Assembly (NCBI GenBank): GCA_913063255.1
Contig: CAJXYJ010000005.1
Span: 1 to 51,186, forward strand
Source: an uncultured Flavobacteriales bacterium
Lineage (GTDB): Bacteria; Bacteroidota; Bacteroidia; Flavobacteriales; Flavobacteriaceae
Direction of reading: 5' to 3'
Length of the DNA stretch: 51,186 bases
Shown: in pieces, positions 23,464-33,387 of the stretch
How the letters are laid out: every line of letters begins with the position of its first letter
How positions within the stretch are numbered: position 1 is the stretch's first letter
Translations under genes and position numbers: made by a program
Notes under the pieces: generated by a model
Database searches by the model: none
What the model was told of the DNA's origin: nothing
The model's input: the letters and a program-made list of their open reading frames with translations, nothing else

Positions 23464-24693
23464 ATGAAGCCTTTGAATATTGCAGTTGTTGTAGGACAGT
23501 TTCCAATGGTTTCTGAAACGTTTATAATAAATCAAATTGGGTTTTTAAGACAGTCTGGACATCAGGTTGATATTTTATGTTTGGGTAAAAAGAATGGTTA
23601 TTTTAATAACAACGAAGTTATAAGCAGATATAATTTAATGGAGAATGTATTTGTGTTTAAGTGGCTAGATTTAATGCCAATACATAAACTAGATCGTTTA
23701 ATAAAAGCAACAAGCATACTTTTTAAAAGCATTAAAACTAAATCTTTCTTTAAGTTGATAGCCTCTTTAAATCCAATAAAATATAGAGATGATGCTATAA
23801 ATTTCAATCAGTTTTTTAGAGTTTACTTTAACCATTATTTTGCCGTGAACAACTATGATATTATTCATATTCATTTTGCTAATAATGCAGTTCGGCTATT
23901 AAAGCAACTTAAGTATTTTGAAAATAGAGTTGTGGTAACATTTCATGGTTATGATGCTCATAATTTTGATGCTTCATATTACTCTGAATTGTTAAAGAGA
24001 AATCATATAAGATACACTGTAAATACAGAGTTTACTAAACAAAAAGTTATTAATTTAGGCTTTCCTGAAAATAGGATTACCATTTTACCAGTTGGACTTG
24101 ATACTTCTTTTTTTAAACCAAATAAAAAAGAACACAAAGTTTTTACTGTTTTATTTGTTGGAAGGCTTATTGAATTAAAAGCACCTCATATCGCGATTAA
24201 TATTATTGAGAAGCTAATTGGAAATGAACAATTAAAATTTCAACTAAATATTATTGGTGAGGGAGAGTATTTTGAGAAATGCAAAAGACAGATTTCAGAA
24301 AGGAAACTAAATAATTTTGTAACCTTACTTGGGAACAAATCACAAAAAGAATTAAAAGATAATATGAATGGGTCAGATGTATTTTTATTTCCAGGTATTG
24401 TCGATAAAAAAGGAAGATGTGAGGCACAAGGCCTAGTAGTACAGGAAGCCCAAGCCATGGAATTACCAGTATTGGTGTCAAATGTTGGAGGAATAAAGGA
24501 AGGGGTTAAAGATGGAGAAACAGGATATGTATTGACTGAGAATGATATTGATGGTTTTGCGGATAAATTAGAATATTTAATGAGTAATCCTGAACTGTTA
24601 AAAGAAATGGGTAAAAAAGGGCGAAAGTTTGTTATTGATATATATGATAATGCAGTTTTAGGGGAGAATTTATTAAAAGTTTATTACCTATGA
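23464..24693 (+). CDS. Glycosyltransferase family 4
   Basis: A 409-residue GT-B retaining enzyme. The N-terminal domain has GQFPMVSETFIINQI and HIHFAN/TFHGYDAH; the C-terminal domain FVGRLIELKAPHIAI (from 221), NIIGEGEYFEK and the E320-x7-E328 motif (EAQGLVVQEAQ). The SETFI and HGYD motifs mark the WcaL/AmsK-like colanic-acid type group. The last 4 nt overlap the next GT2 gene (ATGA). Confidence 0.92.
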   Translation: MKPLNIAVVVGQFPMVSETFIINQIGFLRQSGHQVDILCLGKKNGYFNNNEVISRYNLMENVFVFKWLDLMPIHKLDRLIKATSILFKSIKTKSFFKLIASLNPIKYRDDAINFNQFFRVYFNHYFAVNNYDIIHIHFANNAVRLLKQLKYFENRVVVTFHGYDAHNFDASYYSELLKRNHIRYTVNTEFTKQKVINLGFPENRITILPVGLDTSFFKPNKKEHKVFTVLFVGRLIELKAPHIAINIIEKLIGNEQLKFQLNIIGEGEYFEKCKRQISERKLNNFVTLLGNKSQKELKDNMNGSDVFLFPGIVDKKGRCEAQGLVVQEAQAMELPVLVSNVGGIKEGVKDGETGYVLTENDIDGFADKLEYLMSNPELLKEMGKKGRKFVIDIYDNAVLGENLLKVYYL

Positions 24694-25649
24694 AAAACCC
24701 ATTAGTTTCAATAATTATCCCTACTTATAATCGTGCTACCCTCATTGGAGAAACTTTAGATTCAATTTTGGAACAGACCTATGTTTATTGGGAATGTATT
24801 GTTGTGGATGATGGGAGTACAGATGAGAGTGAAAAAGTGATAAATTTATATCGTGACAAAGATAAGCGGATTATATTTTATAAGAGACCAGAGGATAGGC
24901 CTAAAGGTGCAAATGCCTGTCGAAATTTTGGATTAAAACTTAGTAAGGGTAAATACATAAACTGGTTTGATAGTGACGATATCATGCATCCAGATAAACT
25001 ACAGCTACAAGTTATGGCTCTGGAAAAAAGTGAAAACCCATTTTGTGTTTGTCAATCTTATTTATTTGAAGGGAGTATAGATAATGTTTTAGGATTGAAA
25101 TCTAAACAAATTATATCAGAACAACCTTTTGATGATTTTTTATATAAAAAAAACATATGGTTAACACAAGCACCACTTTTAAACAAATCATTTTTAATTG
25201 ATAATAATTATAAATTTGATGAAGAATTGCAGGCTGGTCAAGAATGGGAGTTCTTTACAAGAATTCTTTTTGTATATAGAATCTATGATACTATAGATAT
25301 GCCTTTAGTTTATATAAGGAAACATAGCAATAGCATTTCTAAATTATCAAATTCAAATAAGCCTTTATGGTATTATTTTTTGGCTCGTTATAAAATTTAT
25401 ACACATTTTAATTCTAAATTATCAATAGAAAACATTAGCTACTTAAAGCGTTATTTTTTAATGATATATAAAATGTTATTAAGGCAATATGACTTTAAAA
25501 AAGCTTATAAAGTATGGTTAATGGCTTTATTTCCTGATAAAGATTACACAATAAAGCAACAAATATTACTAATAGTTTCTTTTTTTAGTTTTTTAATTTT
25601 TAGAAAAGGAGATGTTTTTTTAGTAAAAGTCGATCGTTGGGATAAATGA
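24690..25649 (+). CDS. Glycosyltransferase family 2
   Basis: A 319-residue GT-A enzyme: NPLVSIIIPTYNRATLIGET, VVDDGSTDESE, RPKGANACRNFG and metal site FDSDDIMHPDKL, then GQEWEFFTRILF. The C-terminal ~90 residues are basic and hydrophobic, suggesting membrane association. It is visibly paralogous to the GT2 at 26578 (same PKGANACRN, FDSDD and GQE order), so a local duplication is likely. Confidence 0.92.
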   Translation: MKNPLVSIIIPTYNRATLIGETLDSILEQTYVYWECIVVDDGSTDESEKVINLYRDKDKRIIFYKRPEDRPKGANACRNFGLKLSKGKYINWFDSDDIMHPDKLQLQVMALEKSENPFCVCQSYLFEGSIDNVLGLKSKQIISEQPFDDFLYKKNIWLTQAPLLNKSFLIDNNYKFDEELQAGQEWEFFTRILFVYRIYDTIDMPLVYIRKHSNSISKLSNSNKPLWYYFLARYKIYTHFNSKLSIENISYLKRYFLMIYKMLLRQYDFKKAYKVWLMALFPDKDYTIKQQILLIVSFFSFLIFRKGDVFLVKVDRWDK

Positions 25650-25688
25650 ATGATTATACCTTAGTGTTGTGAATAATTAAATGAAGAA

Positions 25689-26480
25689 ATGAAAAGAATA
25701 AAAAAAATTTTATTGAAGTTTAAACCTATTCTATATTATATGAAAGGCAAGAATTTACTAAATGACCCTTACTATATTGATGGAAGAAAAAAAGATAAAT
25801 TAGAGAGGATAAAAAAACCTATAAGGACCGAAATAATCAATTTCATTTTATCACAATTTAAAAGAGAAACTTGCTATCTTGAAATTGGTGTTAGAAACCC
25901 TGCTCACAATTTTAATCATATAAAAGCCAATCTTAAATATTCTGTTGACCCAGGAATTGAGTTTGAAGAAAACCCAGTAGATTTTAAATTAACCAGTGAC
26001 GATTTTTTTAAAAATTTATACGACAATAAGATTCTTTCCTCTGAAATTAAGTTTGATATTATATTTATTGACGGCTTACATCTTGCAGATCAGGTTGATA
26101 AAGATATTATAAATTCCATGAATTTTATTAAAGATGATGGGTTTATTGTACTCCATGATTGTAACCCTCCAACCGAATGGCATGCGCGTAGTGAATTTTC
26201 TTATGTTCAAAGTCCTGCTCTTATCAATTGGAACGGTACAACATGGAAAGCATTTTTAAAATGGCGTTGCAATTCTTCTATTCAGTCATGTTGTATTGAT
26301 TCAGATTGGGGAGTTGGTATATTATCTAAAAAACATAGGATAGGTCAAAATTTAGAAATAAAAAATCAATTTTATGAATATAAAGATTTAGAAGAGAATA
26401 GAGAAGAATATTTAAATCTAATGAGTTTTGATCATTTTAAAAAACTAATTACAAATAAGACAAATCACAACATTGCATAA
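25689..26480 (+). CDS. Class I SAM-dependent methyltransferase
   Basis: A 263-residue Rossmann methyltransferase. Motif I is YLEIGVRNPAHNF (about 61-73), an acidic residue ends beta 2 (SVDPGIEF), and FDIIFIDGLHLADQVDKDI is the Methyltransf_24-type segment with a His near the active site, followed by IVLHDCNPPTEWHAR. It probably O-methylates a sugar of the polysaccharide; as the chain is likely exported by a Wzt with a C-terminal domain, a capping role is possible. It sits between two paralogous GT2 genes. Confidence 0.85.
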   Translation: MKRIKKILLKFKPILYYMKGKNLLNDPYYIDGRKKDKLERIKKPIRTEIINFILSQFKRETCYLEIGVRNPAHNFNHIKANLKYSVDPGIEFEENPVDFKLTSDDFFKNLYDNKILSSEIKFDIIFIDGLHLADQVDKDIINSMNFIKDDGFIVLHDCNPPTEWHARSEFSYVQSPALINWNGTTWKAFLKWRCNSSIQSCCIDSDWGVGILSKKHRIGQNLEIKNQFYEYKDLEENREEYLNLMSFDHFKKLITNKTNHNIA

Positions 26481-26577
26481 TAAGCAAAATATAGTTTTAT
26501 TTATGCAACTTATAAATAAAGAACACTACAGTTTTATATTTAAGAGTTTTTAATTTTAATTATTTTTAAAAAATAAT

Positions 26578-27483
26578 ATGGATAAAAATCCTTTAGTAAC
26601 TATAATTATCCCAACCTATAACCGGGCACATCTAATAGAGGAAACGTTAGATAGTATATTAGAACAAGCCTATATTAATTGGGAGTGTGTTGTGGTAGAT
26701 GATGAGTCTAAGGATAATACAGAAAGTATATTAAAAGAATATTTAGATAAAGATAATAGATTTCAATATTATAAACGGCCAAATTTTAAACCCAAAGGCG
26801 CAAATGCTTGTAGAAATATAGGTTTAGATAAGGCAAGAGGGGTATATATTGTTTTTTTTGATAGTGACGATTTAATGACTCCTAACCATCTGGAGGTTAA
26901 GGTGCAGAGTATGCAATTTAATAATTGTGATTTTATGGTAGGGAAAACTACTTATTTTAATCATCCTTCAAACCAAAGTGCACTTGAGGATTTATACCAA
27001 AATAATGCCTCGGGTATTACAGCCTTTAAGTTTATTTCTCATAAGATAGGTTGGTTAACGCTAGATGTTTGTATTAAAACTGAAATAGCAAAAAAACTTG
27101 TATTTAATGAGCAGTTACAAAGTGGACAAGAGTATAATTATTTTAGCAAGCTAACTTTAGCTACTGATAATGGTTATTTTAATGATGTAATTTTGTCTTT
27201 ACGTCGCTATCATATTGGATCTATTCGAAGTCAAATAAGGAATGATAGAGTAAAAATGTACCATAGTTATTTAAGTACTTATTGGCATACCTATTTAGAC
27301 ACTAAAGCTGAGGCTTCTATGCTAATTAGACAGTTTTTAATATACCGTTGTTATCGTTTATCTCTGAAACTACTTTTTGATGAGCAGTTATACAAAAGAG
27401 CCTTGTATAAAGCATTATTACAAGAGTTTGGCATAAAAGGAATCTATTATATAATGAAACTGCAATTAAAGAAACGCATATGA
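26578..27483 (+). CDS. Glycosyltransferase family 2
   Basis: A 301-residue GT-A enzyme with NPLVTIIIPTYNRAHLIEET, VVDDESKDNTE, FKPKGANACRN and the metal site FDSDDLMTPNHL, then SGQEYNYFSKL. It is a close paralogue of the gene at 24690. Its last 4 nt overlap the DUF616 gene (ATGA). The 97 nt upstream hold no obvious signal apart from AT-rich sequence. Confidence 0.92.
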   Translation: MDKNPLVTIIIPTYNRAHLIEETLDSILEQAYINWECVVVDDESKDNTESILKEYLDKDNRFQYYKRPNFKPKGANACRNIGLDKARGVYIVFFDSDDLMTPNHLEVKVQSMQFNNCDFMVGKTTYFNHPSNQSALEDLYQNNASGITAFKFISHKIGWLTLDVCIKTEIAKKLVFNEQLQSGQEYNYFSKLTLATDNGYFNDVILSLRRYHIGSIRSQIRNDRVKMYHSYLSTYWHTYLDTKAEASMLIRQFLIYRCYRLSLKLLFDEQLYKRALYKALLQEFGIKGIYYIMKLQLKKRI

Positions 27484-28235
27484 AAATTGCTGTATATACT
27501 GCTTTATATGGTGAAAAAGATAACTTAAGACCGCCATTAGATTATGTTGAAGACACTGTTATAGATTATTTTGTATTTACAGACATGGCTAGTATAAATG
27601 TAGCGCCTTATAAAACTGTTACTAGTGCTGCTAAATTTCTAGATATTGCAAAAAATGCGCGGTATTTTAAAATTATGGGAGACAAAATTATGCAAGGATA
27701 CGATTATGTGATTTGGCATGATGCAAATATACAGTTAAGGTACCAAGGTATCTATCAATTAATAAGTAAAACAGGGCCTACTTATTTAACAATATTTACG
27801 AGCCCTAACCGTAATGATTTTTATAGTGAAGCTATGAGTTGTATTAGGGTAAATAAAGACTTTTCGCTTCGTATATTAAAACAAGTTATTATTTATTTTA
27901 TACATGGTATGCCAGCACATAGTGGGATGTATGCTACGGGGATTCTTATAAGAAAAAAATCCTTTGAAGACTTGAATGCTATGATGTTTTGGTGGAGACA
28001 AACACTAAATTATAGCAGGCGAGATCAATTATCGTTAGCTTATACGGAATATAAAAATAAGTTAAACATTACTTGTATTGAAGATGATATTTTCGATAAC
28101 GCCTATTCTGTTTACCATGCACACAATTATAACTATTATAAAGAGCGCAATAATCTGATGCGCTATAATTTTGGAATTCTAAAAAAACTATCTTTTTTTA
28201 GTGTTCTGTTGCTGCGTAAACTAAAAAAGCTGTAA
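27480..28235 (+). CDS. DUF616 (TOD1/MUCI70-like) glycosyltransferase domain protein
   Basis: A 251-residue protein. The features are KIAVYTALYGEKDNLRPP at the N-terminus, VIDYFVFTDM, NARYFKIMGDKIM, the YDYVIWHDANIQL segment with a DxN-type metal site, the ATGILIRKKS strand and RRDQLSLAYTEYK. These match PF04765, known from plant TOD1/MUCI70 proteins and bacterial glycan loci. It is predicted to be a GT-A-like glycosyltransferase; the sugar is unknown. It overlaps the upstream GT2 by 4 nt and the next GT2 starts directly after its stop. Confidence 0.85.
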   Translation: MKIAVYTALYGEKDNLRPPLDYVEDTVIDYFVFTDMASINVAPYKTVTSAAKFLDIAKNARYFKIMGDKIMQGYDYVIWHDANIQLRYQGIYQLISKTGPTYLTIFTSPNRNDFYSEAMSCIRVNKDFSLRILKQVIIYFIHGMPAHSGMYATGILIRKKSFEDLNAMMFWWRQTLNYSRRDQLSLAYTEYKNKLNITCIEDDIFDNAYSVYHAHNYNYYKERNNLMRYNFGILKKLSFFSVLLLRKLKKL

Positions 28236-29105
28236 ATGAAGCCATTAGTGTCTATATGTATTCCTACATACAACGGTGAGAAATTTATCCAAGAAGCTAT
28301 GGATTCGGCGATAGTACAAAATTATTCTAATCTTGAAATTATAGTATCTGATGACGCTTCTTCCGATAATAGTTTGACAATTATAGCATCTTTTCAGAAA
28401 CAAACAACTATTCCAATCCGTATATTTCATCATACACCTCAAGGGATTGGAGCAAATTGGAACCACTGTGTACAACAAGCAAAAGGGGAGTATATTAAAT
28501 TCTTATTTCAGGACGATACCTTAGAACAAGATTGTATCAATAAAATGATGAACATTGCTCTTTCTAACCCAAGTGTGGGCTTGGTTTATTGTAAACGTCA
28601 TTTTTTAGTTGAAAAAAGAAATCCAGAAATTGATGAATTTATAGATTTTTATGGAAGCTTACATAAGTACTGGGATACTGTTAATATATTGCAACACAAT
28701 ATTTCTGGAAAGGCCTACTTAAAGGATAAACAATTACTAAACTCACCGAAGAATAAAATAGGGGAACCAACTGCTGTTTTAATAAAAAAGGAATGTTTTG
28801 ATACCGTAGGATGTTTTAATGAAGAGTTAAAACAAACATTAGATTACGAATATTGGTACAGGGTGATGAAATATTATGATGTCACTTTTTTAAATGAAAA
28901 ATTAATCAGTTTTAGACTGCATAGCAATCAAGCAAGTCAGGTTAACAAAACCGATAATAACAACGAAATTAAAAAGTTATATAAAGAATATTACAAGCAT
29001 ATATTTTGGCAATTGCATCCTAAAAACAAGCTTAAGCTATTAAAATTATACCATCCGTTTTTTAAAACTTTGGTTCTTCTAAAACAAAAATTATATGCCG
29101 ATTAA
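28236..29105 (+). CDS. Glycosyltransferase family 2
   Basis: A 289-residue GT-A enzyme: KPLVSICIPTYNGEKFIQEA, SDDASSDNS, the FQDDTLEQD metal site and the LDYEYWYRVM acceptor-side motif, with SFRLHSNQAS near the end. Its ATG follows the previous stop with no gap, and its own end overlaps the next GT2 by 11 nt. It belongs to the block of repeat-unit-assembling transferases. Confidence 0.92.
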   Translation: MKPLVSICIPTYNGEKFIQEAMDSAIVQNYSNLEIIVSDDASSDNSLTIIASFQKQTTIPIRIFHHTPQGIGANWNHCVQQAKGEYIKFLFQDDTLEQDCINKMMNIALSNPSVGLVYCKRHFLVEKRNPEIDEFIDFYGSLHKYWDTVNILQHNISGKAYLKDKQLLNSPKNKIGEPTAVLIKKECFDTVGCFNEELKQTLDYEYWYRVMKYYDVTFLNEKLISFRLHSNQASQVNKTDNNNEIKKLYKEYYKHIFWQLHPKNKLKLLKLYHPFFKTLVLLKQKLYAD

Positions 29106-30009
29106 TAATCCTTTAGTAACCGTTATTCTTCCTGTTTTTAATGGTGAAAAAACCTTAAAAGCTACCTTAGATAGTTTGCTGGCACAAACTTATAGCAATT
29201 TTGAATTGTTAATAGGAATTGACGGCACTAAAGATGACTCTAAGAATATTGCGGTATCTTATGGAGATGATAGAATTAGCATTTTTGAAAACCCAGTTAA
29301 TTTAGGTTTGGGACCTAATCTTAATAAATTAATTTCATTGGCATCTCCCCAGAGTGAATTTATTGCTATCGCAGAACAAGATGACGTGTACGTTCCTAAA
29401 CGGCTTGAATGGCAGGTGGAAGTAATGCAAAAGCATCCAGAAGTTGGTTTGGTTTCTGGAATTGTAGAATATATTAGCCCGAAAAAAAATGTATTATTTC
29501 CAGGAATGTTAGTAGGAGGAGAACAGTTTTTACAAGGTGAAAATCTTTTTAAGTTTTTATATATCAATCAATTAAAAGTAGTTAATTCTTGTATGATGAT
29601 TCGAAAAACTACTCATAAAGATAATAATCTTATTTTCAGAAATACCTATGGCAACTTTAATATAGATTGGGATTATGTATTGCGATTTTCATTAGTTTCT
29701 GGAGTTTATGGGATACCTAAAAAATTGGTGTCTATGAACAGGCATATAGCAAATAACTCGGTAACAACAGATAAAGAAAGTCAACATAAGGCATCTAGGC
29801 AGTTATTAAAAGATTTTAAAAAAGAATTTCCAGAAATACTAAAACCAGAAGATTTTAGAAAGGCGTTAAAAGTACATCGTAAAATAGAACTAGGGCATCA
29901 TTCTAAAATAGGAATTATAGCCTATGGATTGTATTATTTTTTATTATACTCTGATGTTTACTTTTTGAAGTATATTAGAGAAAGGGTTAGAAAGTTTATT
30001 TTTTCCTAA
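29095..30009 (+). CDS. Glycosyltransferase family 2
   Basis: A 304-residue GT-A enzyme: NPLVTVILPVFNGEKTLKAT, LIGIDGTKDDS, IAEQDDVYVPKRLEWQ and a DWDYVLRFSL segment. The IDGTKDDS sequence replaces the commoner DDGSxD. It starts 11 nt inside the preceding gene. A hydrophobic stretch near residues 278-292 could be a membrane anchor. Confidence 0.92.
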   Translation: MPINNPLVTVILPVFNGEKTLKATLDSLLAQTYSNFELLIGIDGTKDDSKNIAVSYGDDRISIFENPVNLGLGPNLNKLISLASPQSEFIAIAEQDDVYVPKRLEWQVEVMQKHPEVGLVSGIVEYISPKKNVLFPGMLVGGEQFLQGENLFKFLYINQLKVVNSCMMIRKTTHKDNNLIFRNTYGNFNIDWDYVLRFSLVSGVYGIPKKLVSMNRHIANNSVTTDKESQHKASRQLLKDFKKEFPEILKPEDFRKALKVHRKIELGHHSKIGIIAYGLYYFLLYSDVYFLKYIRERVRKFIFS

Positions 30010-30026
30010 TAATTATTATAAAAAGC

Positions 30027-31157
30027 ATGATGTTTAAAAAAATAAAATATTATTTTCTAGAATTTAAGTCTGAGTTTAAAATGTTGAATTCAGGTATAAA
30101 ATATGTTTTTTCTCAAAAAGAAAGGGCAATATATGTAGGCTGTATTGGAGTGGGAAATTTAGGTGATGAAGCCGTATTTGAGGCAATAAAAAATTTGCTA
30201 AAAACAAAAATACATATATATAAAACAACTTATTACAAACCTTCATCCGGAAGGCGTTTCAGAAAATATTTTTTTAAACAACCAAATTATATCATTTTAG
30301 GAGGAGGAACACTTATAATGAAAAAAGCAAATGAAAGTTTTTTAAGAATTTTTAAAAATTTTCACAAACAATATCCTAGTGCAAAATTAATTGTTATGGG
30401 TACAGGTGTGGCAGATACAGTACTAGCTCAACAGAATGGGTTCCCAACGGATATAGCTTCTTGGAGTATGATATTAAACGAATGTGAATTTATTTCAGTA
30501 AGAGGTAAGTTATCTAGAGACACATTAGGAAGTTCCAAATTTAACATTCACAAAGAAATTAAAATTTTACATGATCCTGCGCTGTATTTTTTAAGAGATA
30601 ATTTGAAGTTGAAAAAAAAACAAAAAAAAATTGGATTGAATTTTTGCGATATTTTAGGAAGAATCTATGGTCAAAACCCCTATTTGGTTGAAAAAATATT
30701 TAAAGAGTTGGTTGAACTTCTGCTAAAAGAAAATTGGACAATTTATTTATACCCTACAGCAGCCACGGATATTGTTTATATGAAAAAAATATTAGGAAAA
30801 GAAATTATCACTAGATTGAATATTTATAAAAATTATAGAAATTTAAAAGAATCTTTATTGTTTTTTGACAATGTTGATATTTTTGTTGAGCAAAGATTAC
30901 ATTCGATTATATTCTCTGCAAATACTTATACTCCATTTTATGCAATTGAGTACGAGTCAAAAATGAGTGATTTTCTATCTTCTATAGGAATTAAAAATGC
31001 TTCAACTAGAACAGATATGCTAAATTTGAATAATATAAAGAGAACTATTGATGATCTTTATTTGAATGTGCACCAAGAGCAAAAAAAACTTTATTCTATT
31101 TGTAATAAAGCCAGATTTGAACAACTTGAATGTGTAAATGAATTTTTAAATAAATGA
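30027..31157 (+). CDS. Polysaccharide pyruvyl transferase family protein
   Basis: A 376-residue protein of PF04230. IYVGCIGVGNLGDEAVFEAI (about 36-55) is the N-terminal signature, followed by IILGGGTLIM, VMGTGVAD, FISVRGKLSRDTLG and LHDPALYF, then FVEQRLHSIIFSANTYTPFYAI at the C-terminal active-site region with the conserved RLHS. Family members add a pyruvate ketal to a sugar from phosphoenolpyruvate, giving the polysaccharide extra negative charge. ATG 30027 is followed by a second ATG (30030); either is possible. Confidence 0.9.
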   Translation: MMFKKIKYYFLEFKSEFKMLNSGIKYVFSQKERAIYVGCIGVGNLGDEAVFEAIKNLLKTKIHIYKTTYYKPSSGRRFRKYFFKQPNYIILGGGTLIMKKANESFLRIFKNFHKQYPSAKLIVMGTGVADTVLAQQNGFPTDIASWSMILNECEFISVRGKLSRDTLGSSKFNIHKEIKILHDPALYFLRDNLKLKKKQKKIGLNFCDILGRIYGQNPYLVEKIFKELVELLLKENWTIYLYPTAATDIVYMKKILGKEIITRLNIYKNYRNLKESLLFFDNVDIFVEQRLHSIIFSANTYTPFYAIEYESKMSDFLSSIGIKNASTRTDMLNLNNIKRTIDDLYLNVHQEQKKLYSICNKARFEQLECVNEFLNK

Positions 31158-31161
31158 GACT

Positions 31162-32295
31162 GTGATAAATATATCATTATTACACCCTTTTACTGCAAAA
31201 GCTATAGGACTCAACGAAGAAGATATTATATTTTCACATAGCAAACCTCATGAATTAGCTTTTGTAGCAATTCAAAAAGAGGGATATAAAGTAAGTGTCG
31301 ATTATTTCACAGGGCATTATTTACCATACACAAGAATAATTAATGGAATTAAAAAGAGACTTTGGCCAGTAACATACCCAATATTCATAACTAAAAAAAG
31401 GTGGCGCAAGGAGCGATCTAATTGGCATAAATTTTATACAAGTATAAATCCCCCTGATCTTACTATTATCAATATGTCTGGGCATTTAAGTCCATACACT
31501 CTTAAAATTGCACGTCTGTTGTATAAACTAAATAAGCCATATATTGCTATGATAGGAGGTTTACATATGTCTTATAATGAAGCAGCACTTCAATATTATG
31601 AAATGGCACACCATATTATAGTCCATACAGCATTGCAAAAAAATAATTTATTAAAGGAGGAAAGATTTAAAAAATTGGATATTAAGGTTATTCCTTTAGG
31701 GATTGATACAGACTTGTTTAAACCTACTGAATCTAAAACAAATGATGAGGTAAGTTTGTTATTTGTTGGGCGTATTTCAAGATTGAAACAATTAGAATTG
31801 GCATTAGAAACACATTATTATATTTCTAAACACACCAATAATAAGGTGTCTTTAATTATTATTGGTCCTATAAGCGATAAAGTTTACTATAATGAATTAC
31901 TGATTTTGGCAAAAAAGCTAGGGTTAGCTGAAAACATTACTTTTGTAGGAGCCAAACCAAATACGGAATTGGTTCCTTATTATCAAAAAGCTGACATTCT
32001 GTTGTTACCAAGTGTTCATGAATCTTTTGGAATAGTGATGGCAGAAGCAATGGCTTGTGGGACTCCAGTTGCAGCTTTGAAGGGTTCTGGTGGTCCTGAT
32101 GAACTTATAAAACAAAATATAAATGGAATTTTAGCTAATAAGGAAAATTTCAAAAAACTTGTATACTCCCTTGTTACCGACAGTAATTTATTGCAAGAAT
32201 TAGGCATGAGAAGCAGGTTATTTGTACTGAATGAGCTGAGTTTAAGTAGAACAATACAGCTTTTTAAACAATCAATAAATAGTGCATTACAATAA
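31162..32295 (+). CDS. Glycosyltransferase family 4
   Basis: A 377-residue GT-B enzyme. LLFVGRISRLKQLELAL, IIGPISDK, VGAKPNTELVPYYQKADILLLPS and the E-x7-E motif in HESFGIVMAEAMACGTP, with GSGGPDELI after it. GTG at 31162 is the best start: the first strand (INISLLHPF) follows and the previous stop is only 4 nt upstream. Confidence 0.92.
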   Translation: MINISLLHPFTAKAIGLNEEDIIFSHSKPHELAFVAIQKEGYKVSVDYFTGHYLPYTRIINGIKKRLWPVTYPIFITKKRWRKERSNWHKFYTSINPPDLTIINMSGHLSPYTLKIARLLYKLNKPYIAMIGGLHMSYNEAALQYYEMAHHIIVHTALQKNNLLKEERFKKLDIKVIPLGIDTDLFKPTESKTNDEVSLLFVGRISRLKQLELALETHYYISKHTNNKVSLIIIGPISDKVYYNELLILAKKLGLAENITFVGAKPNTELVPYYQKADILLLPSVHESFGIVMAEAMACGTPVAALKGSGGPDELIKQNINGILANKENFKKLVYSLVTDSNLLQELGMRSRLFVLNELSLSRTIQLFKQSINSALQ

Positions 32296-32354
32296 TAAAA
32301 AAGGGAATCAATATTAAACTGATAATAATAACTATTATTGCTAAATATTAAAAA

Positions 32355-33386
32355 ATGAAGCCAATAATTATACACCATCGCTCTTCTCATCATGCCTCTT
32401 ATTCTGGCTATGACTTGTTAAGGCATTATGTTGATGCTGATTGCATTTCAGGTGTACAAAGTACGATACCCTATTCAGTTGCAAAATATATTAGTAATCT
32501 AGTTAATCAAAAAGCGGGAATTTATAATTCTTCTAGTGTTTATAAAGACATTAAATTATTTAAAAAGTTATTAAATTCAAATGAAAAATTTAATGCAATA
32601 CATTATTTAAATGCAGAACGAGATCTACGATTTGTATTTAGAATGAAATATTTAATTAAGAATAAAAAGATTTGTGCAACTTTCCATAAACCACCTGAGG
32701 TACTTAGTAATGAGATTTCTGATAATAAAATCTTAAAAAAATTAGATGGAGCCATAGCAGTTGGTATAAATCAAGTAGAATATTTAAAAGATTGGTTAGG
32801 TATAAATCATGTGGAGTACATTCCTCATGGAGTAGACACTAATTTTTTTGTACCAGATATAACAAATAAAAAGACCAATACTATATTATTTGTAGGACAA
32901 CATTTACGTGATTTTGATGCTTTCAATTTTTGCATTCCAAAAATTGCAAGTAGAATTAAAAACTTAAAAGTTAATGTCGTATTAAGAGAAGATTTCCGAA
33001 AAAAAATAAAGTCACATCCCTCAATTAAGTTTCACTCTAATATTAATGATTTTGAATTAAAATATTTTTATCAAGAAGCTAATTTATTGTTTTTGCCACT
33101 GTTAGATTCAACTGCATGTAATAGCTTACTTGAAGCAATGGCATGTGGTTTACCTATAATTACTACAGATGTTGGTGGTAATGCTGAATATTTAGCCAAT
33201 ACAAAGAATATATTATCACCAAAAAATGACAATGACTCCCTAATAGAGACTACAATTTCATTATTAAAAGATGATGCAGTTCTTTTAAATATGGGTAAAC
33301 TGTCAAGAGAAAAAGCTTTAGATTATCGTTGGGAGATAATAGGTGACAAGCTTAAGAGTTTTTATAATGTTTTAACCAGTTTCTAA
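32355..33386 (+). CDS. Glycosyltransferase family 4 (first motif Glu missing)
   Basis: A 343-residue GT-B protein with HHRSSHHASYSGYDLL near the N-terminus, CATFHKPPEVL, VEYIPHGVDTNFF, ILFVGQHLRDF and the C-terminal site STACNSLLEAMACGLPIITTDVGGNAEYL. The first glutamate of E-x7-E is replaced by Ser in STACNSLLE, while the second is kept; some active GT4 members show this. The Ser/His-rich N-terminus (SGYD) replaces the usual glycine loop. Confidence 0.88.
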   Translation: MKPIIIHHRSSHHASYSGYDLLRHYVDADCISGVQSTIPYSVAKYISNLVNQKAGIYNSSSVYKDIKLFKKLLNSNEKFNAIHYLNAERDLRFVFRMKYLIKNKKICATFHKPPEVLSNEISDNKILKKLDGAIAVGINQVEYLKDWLGINHVEYIPHGVDTNFFVPDITNKKTNTILFVGQHLRDFDAFNFCIPKIASRIKNLKVNVVLREDFRKKIKSHPSIKFHSNINDFELKYFYQEANLLFLPLLDSTACNSLLEAMACGLPIITTDVGGNAEYLANTKNILSPKNDNDSLIETTISLLKDDAVLLNMGKLSREKALDYRWEIIGDKLKSFYNVLTSF

Positions 33387-33387
33387 A

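Noticed and set aside
32016-32393. 125-codon reverse ORF across two GT4 genes
   Set aside because: It is antisense to conserved GT4 motifs, with no recognisable domain.
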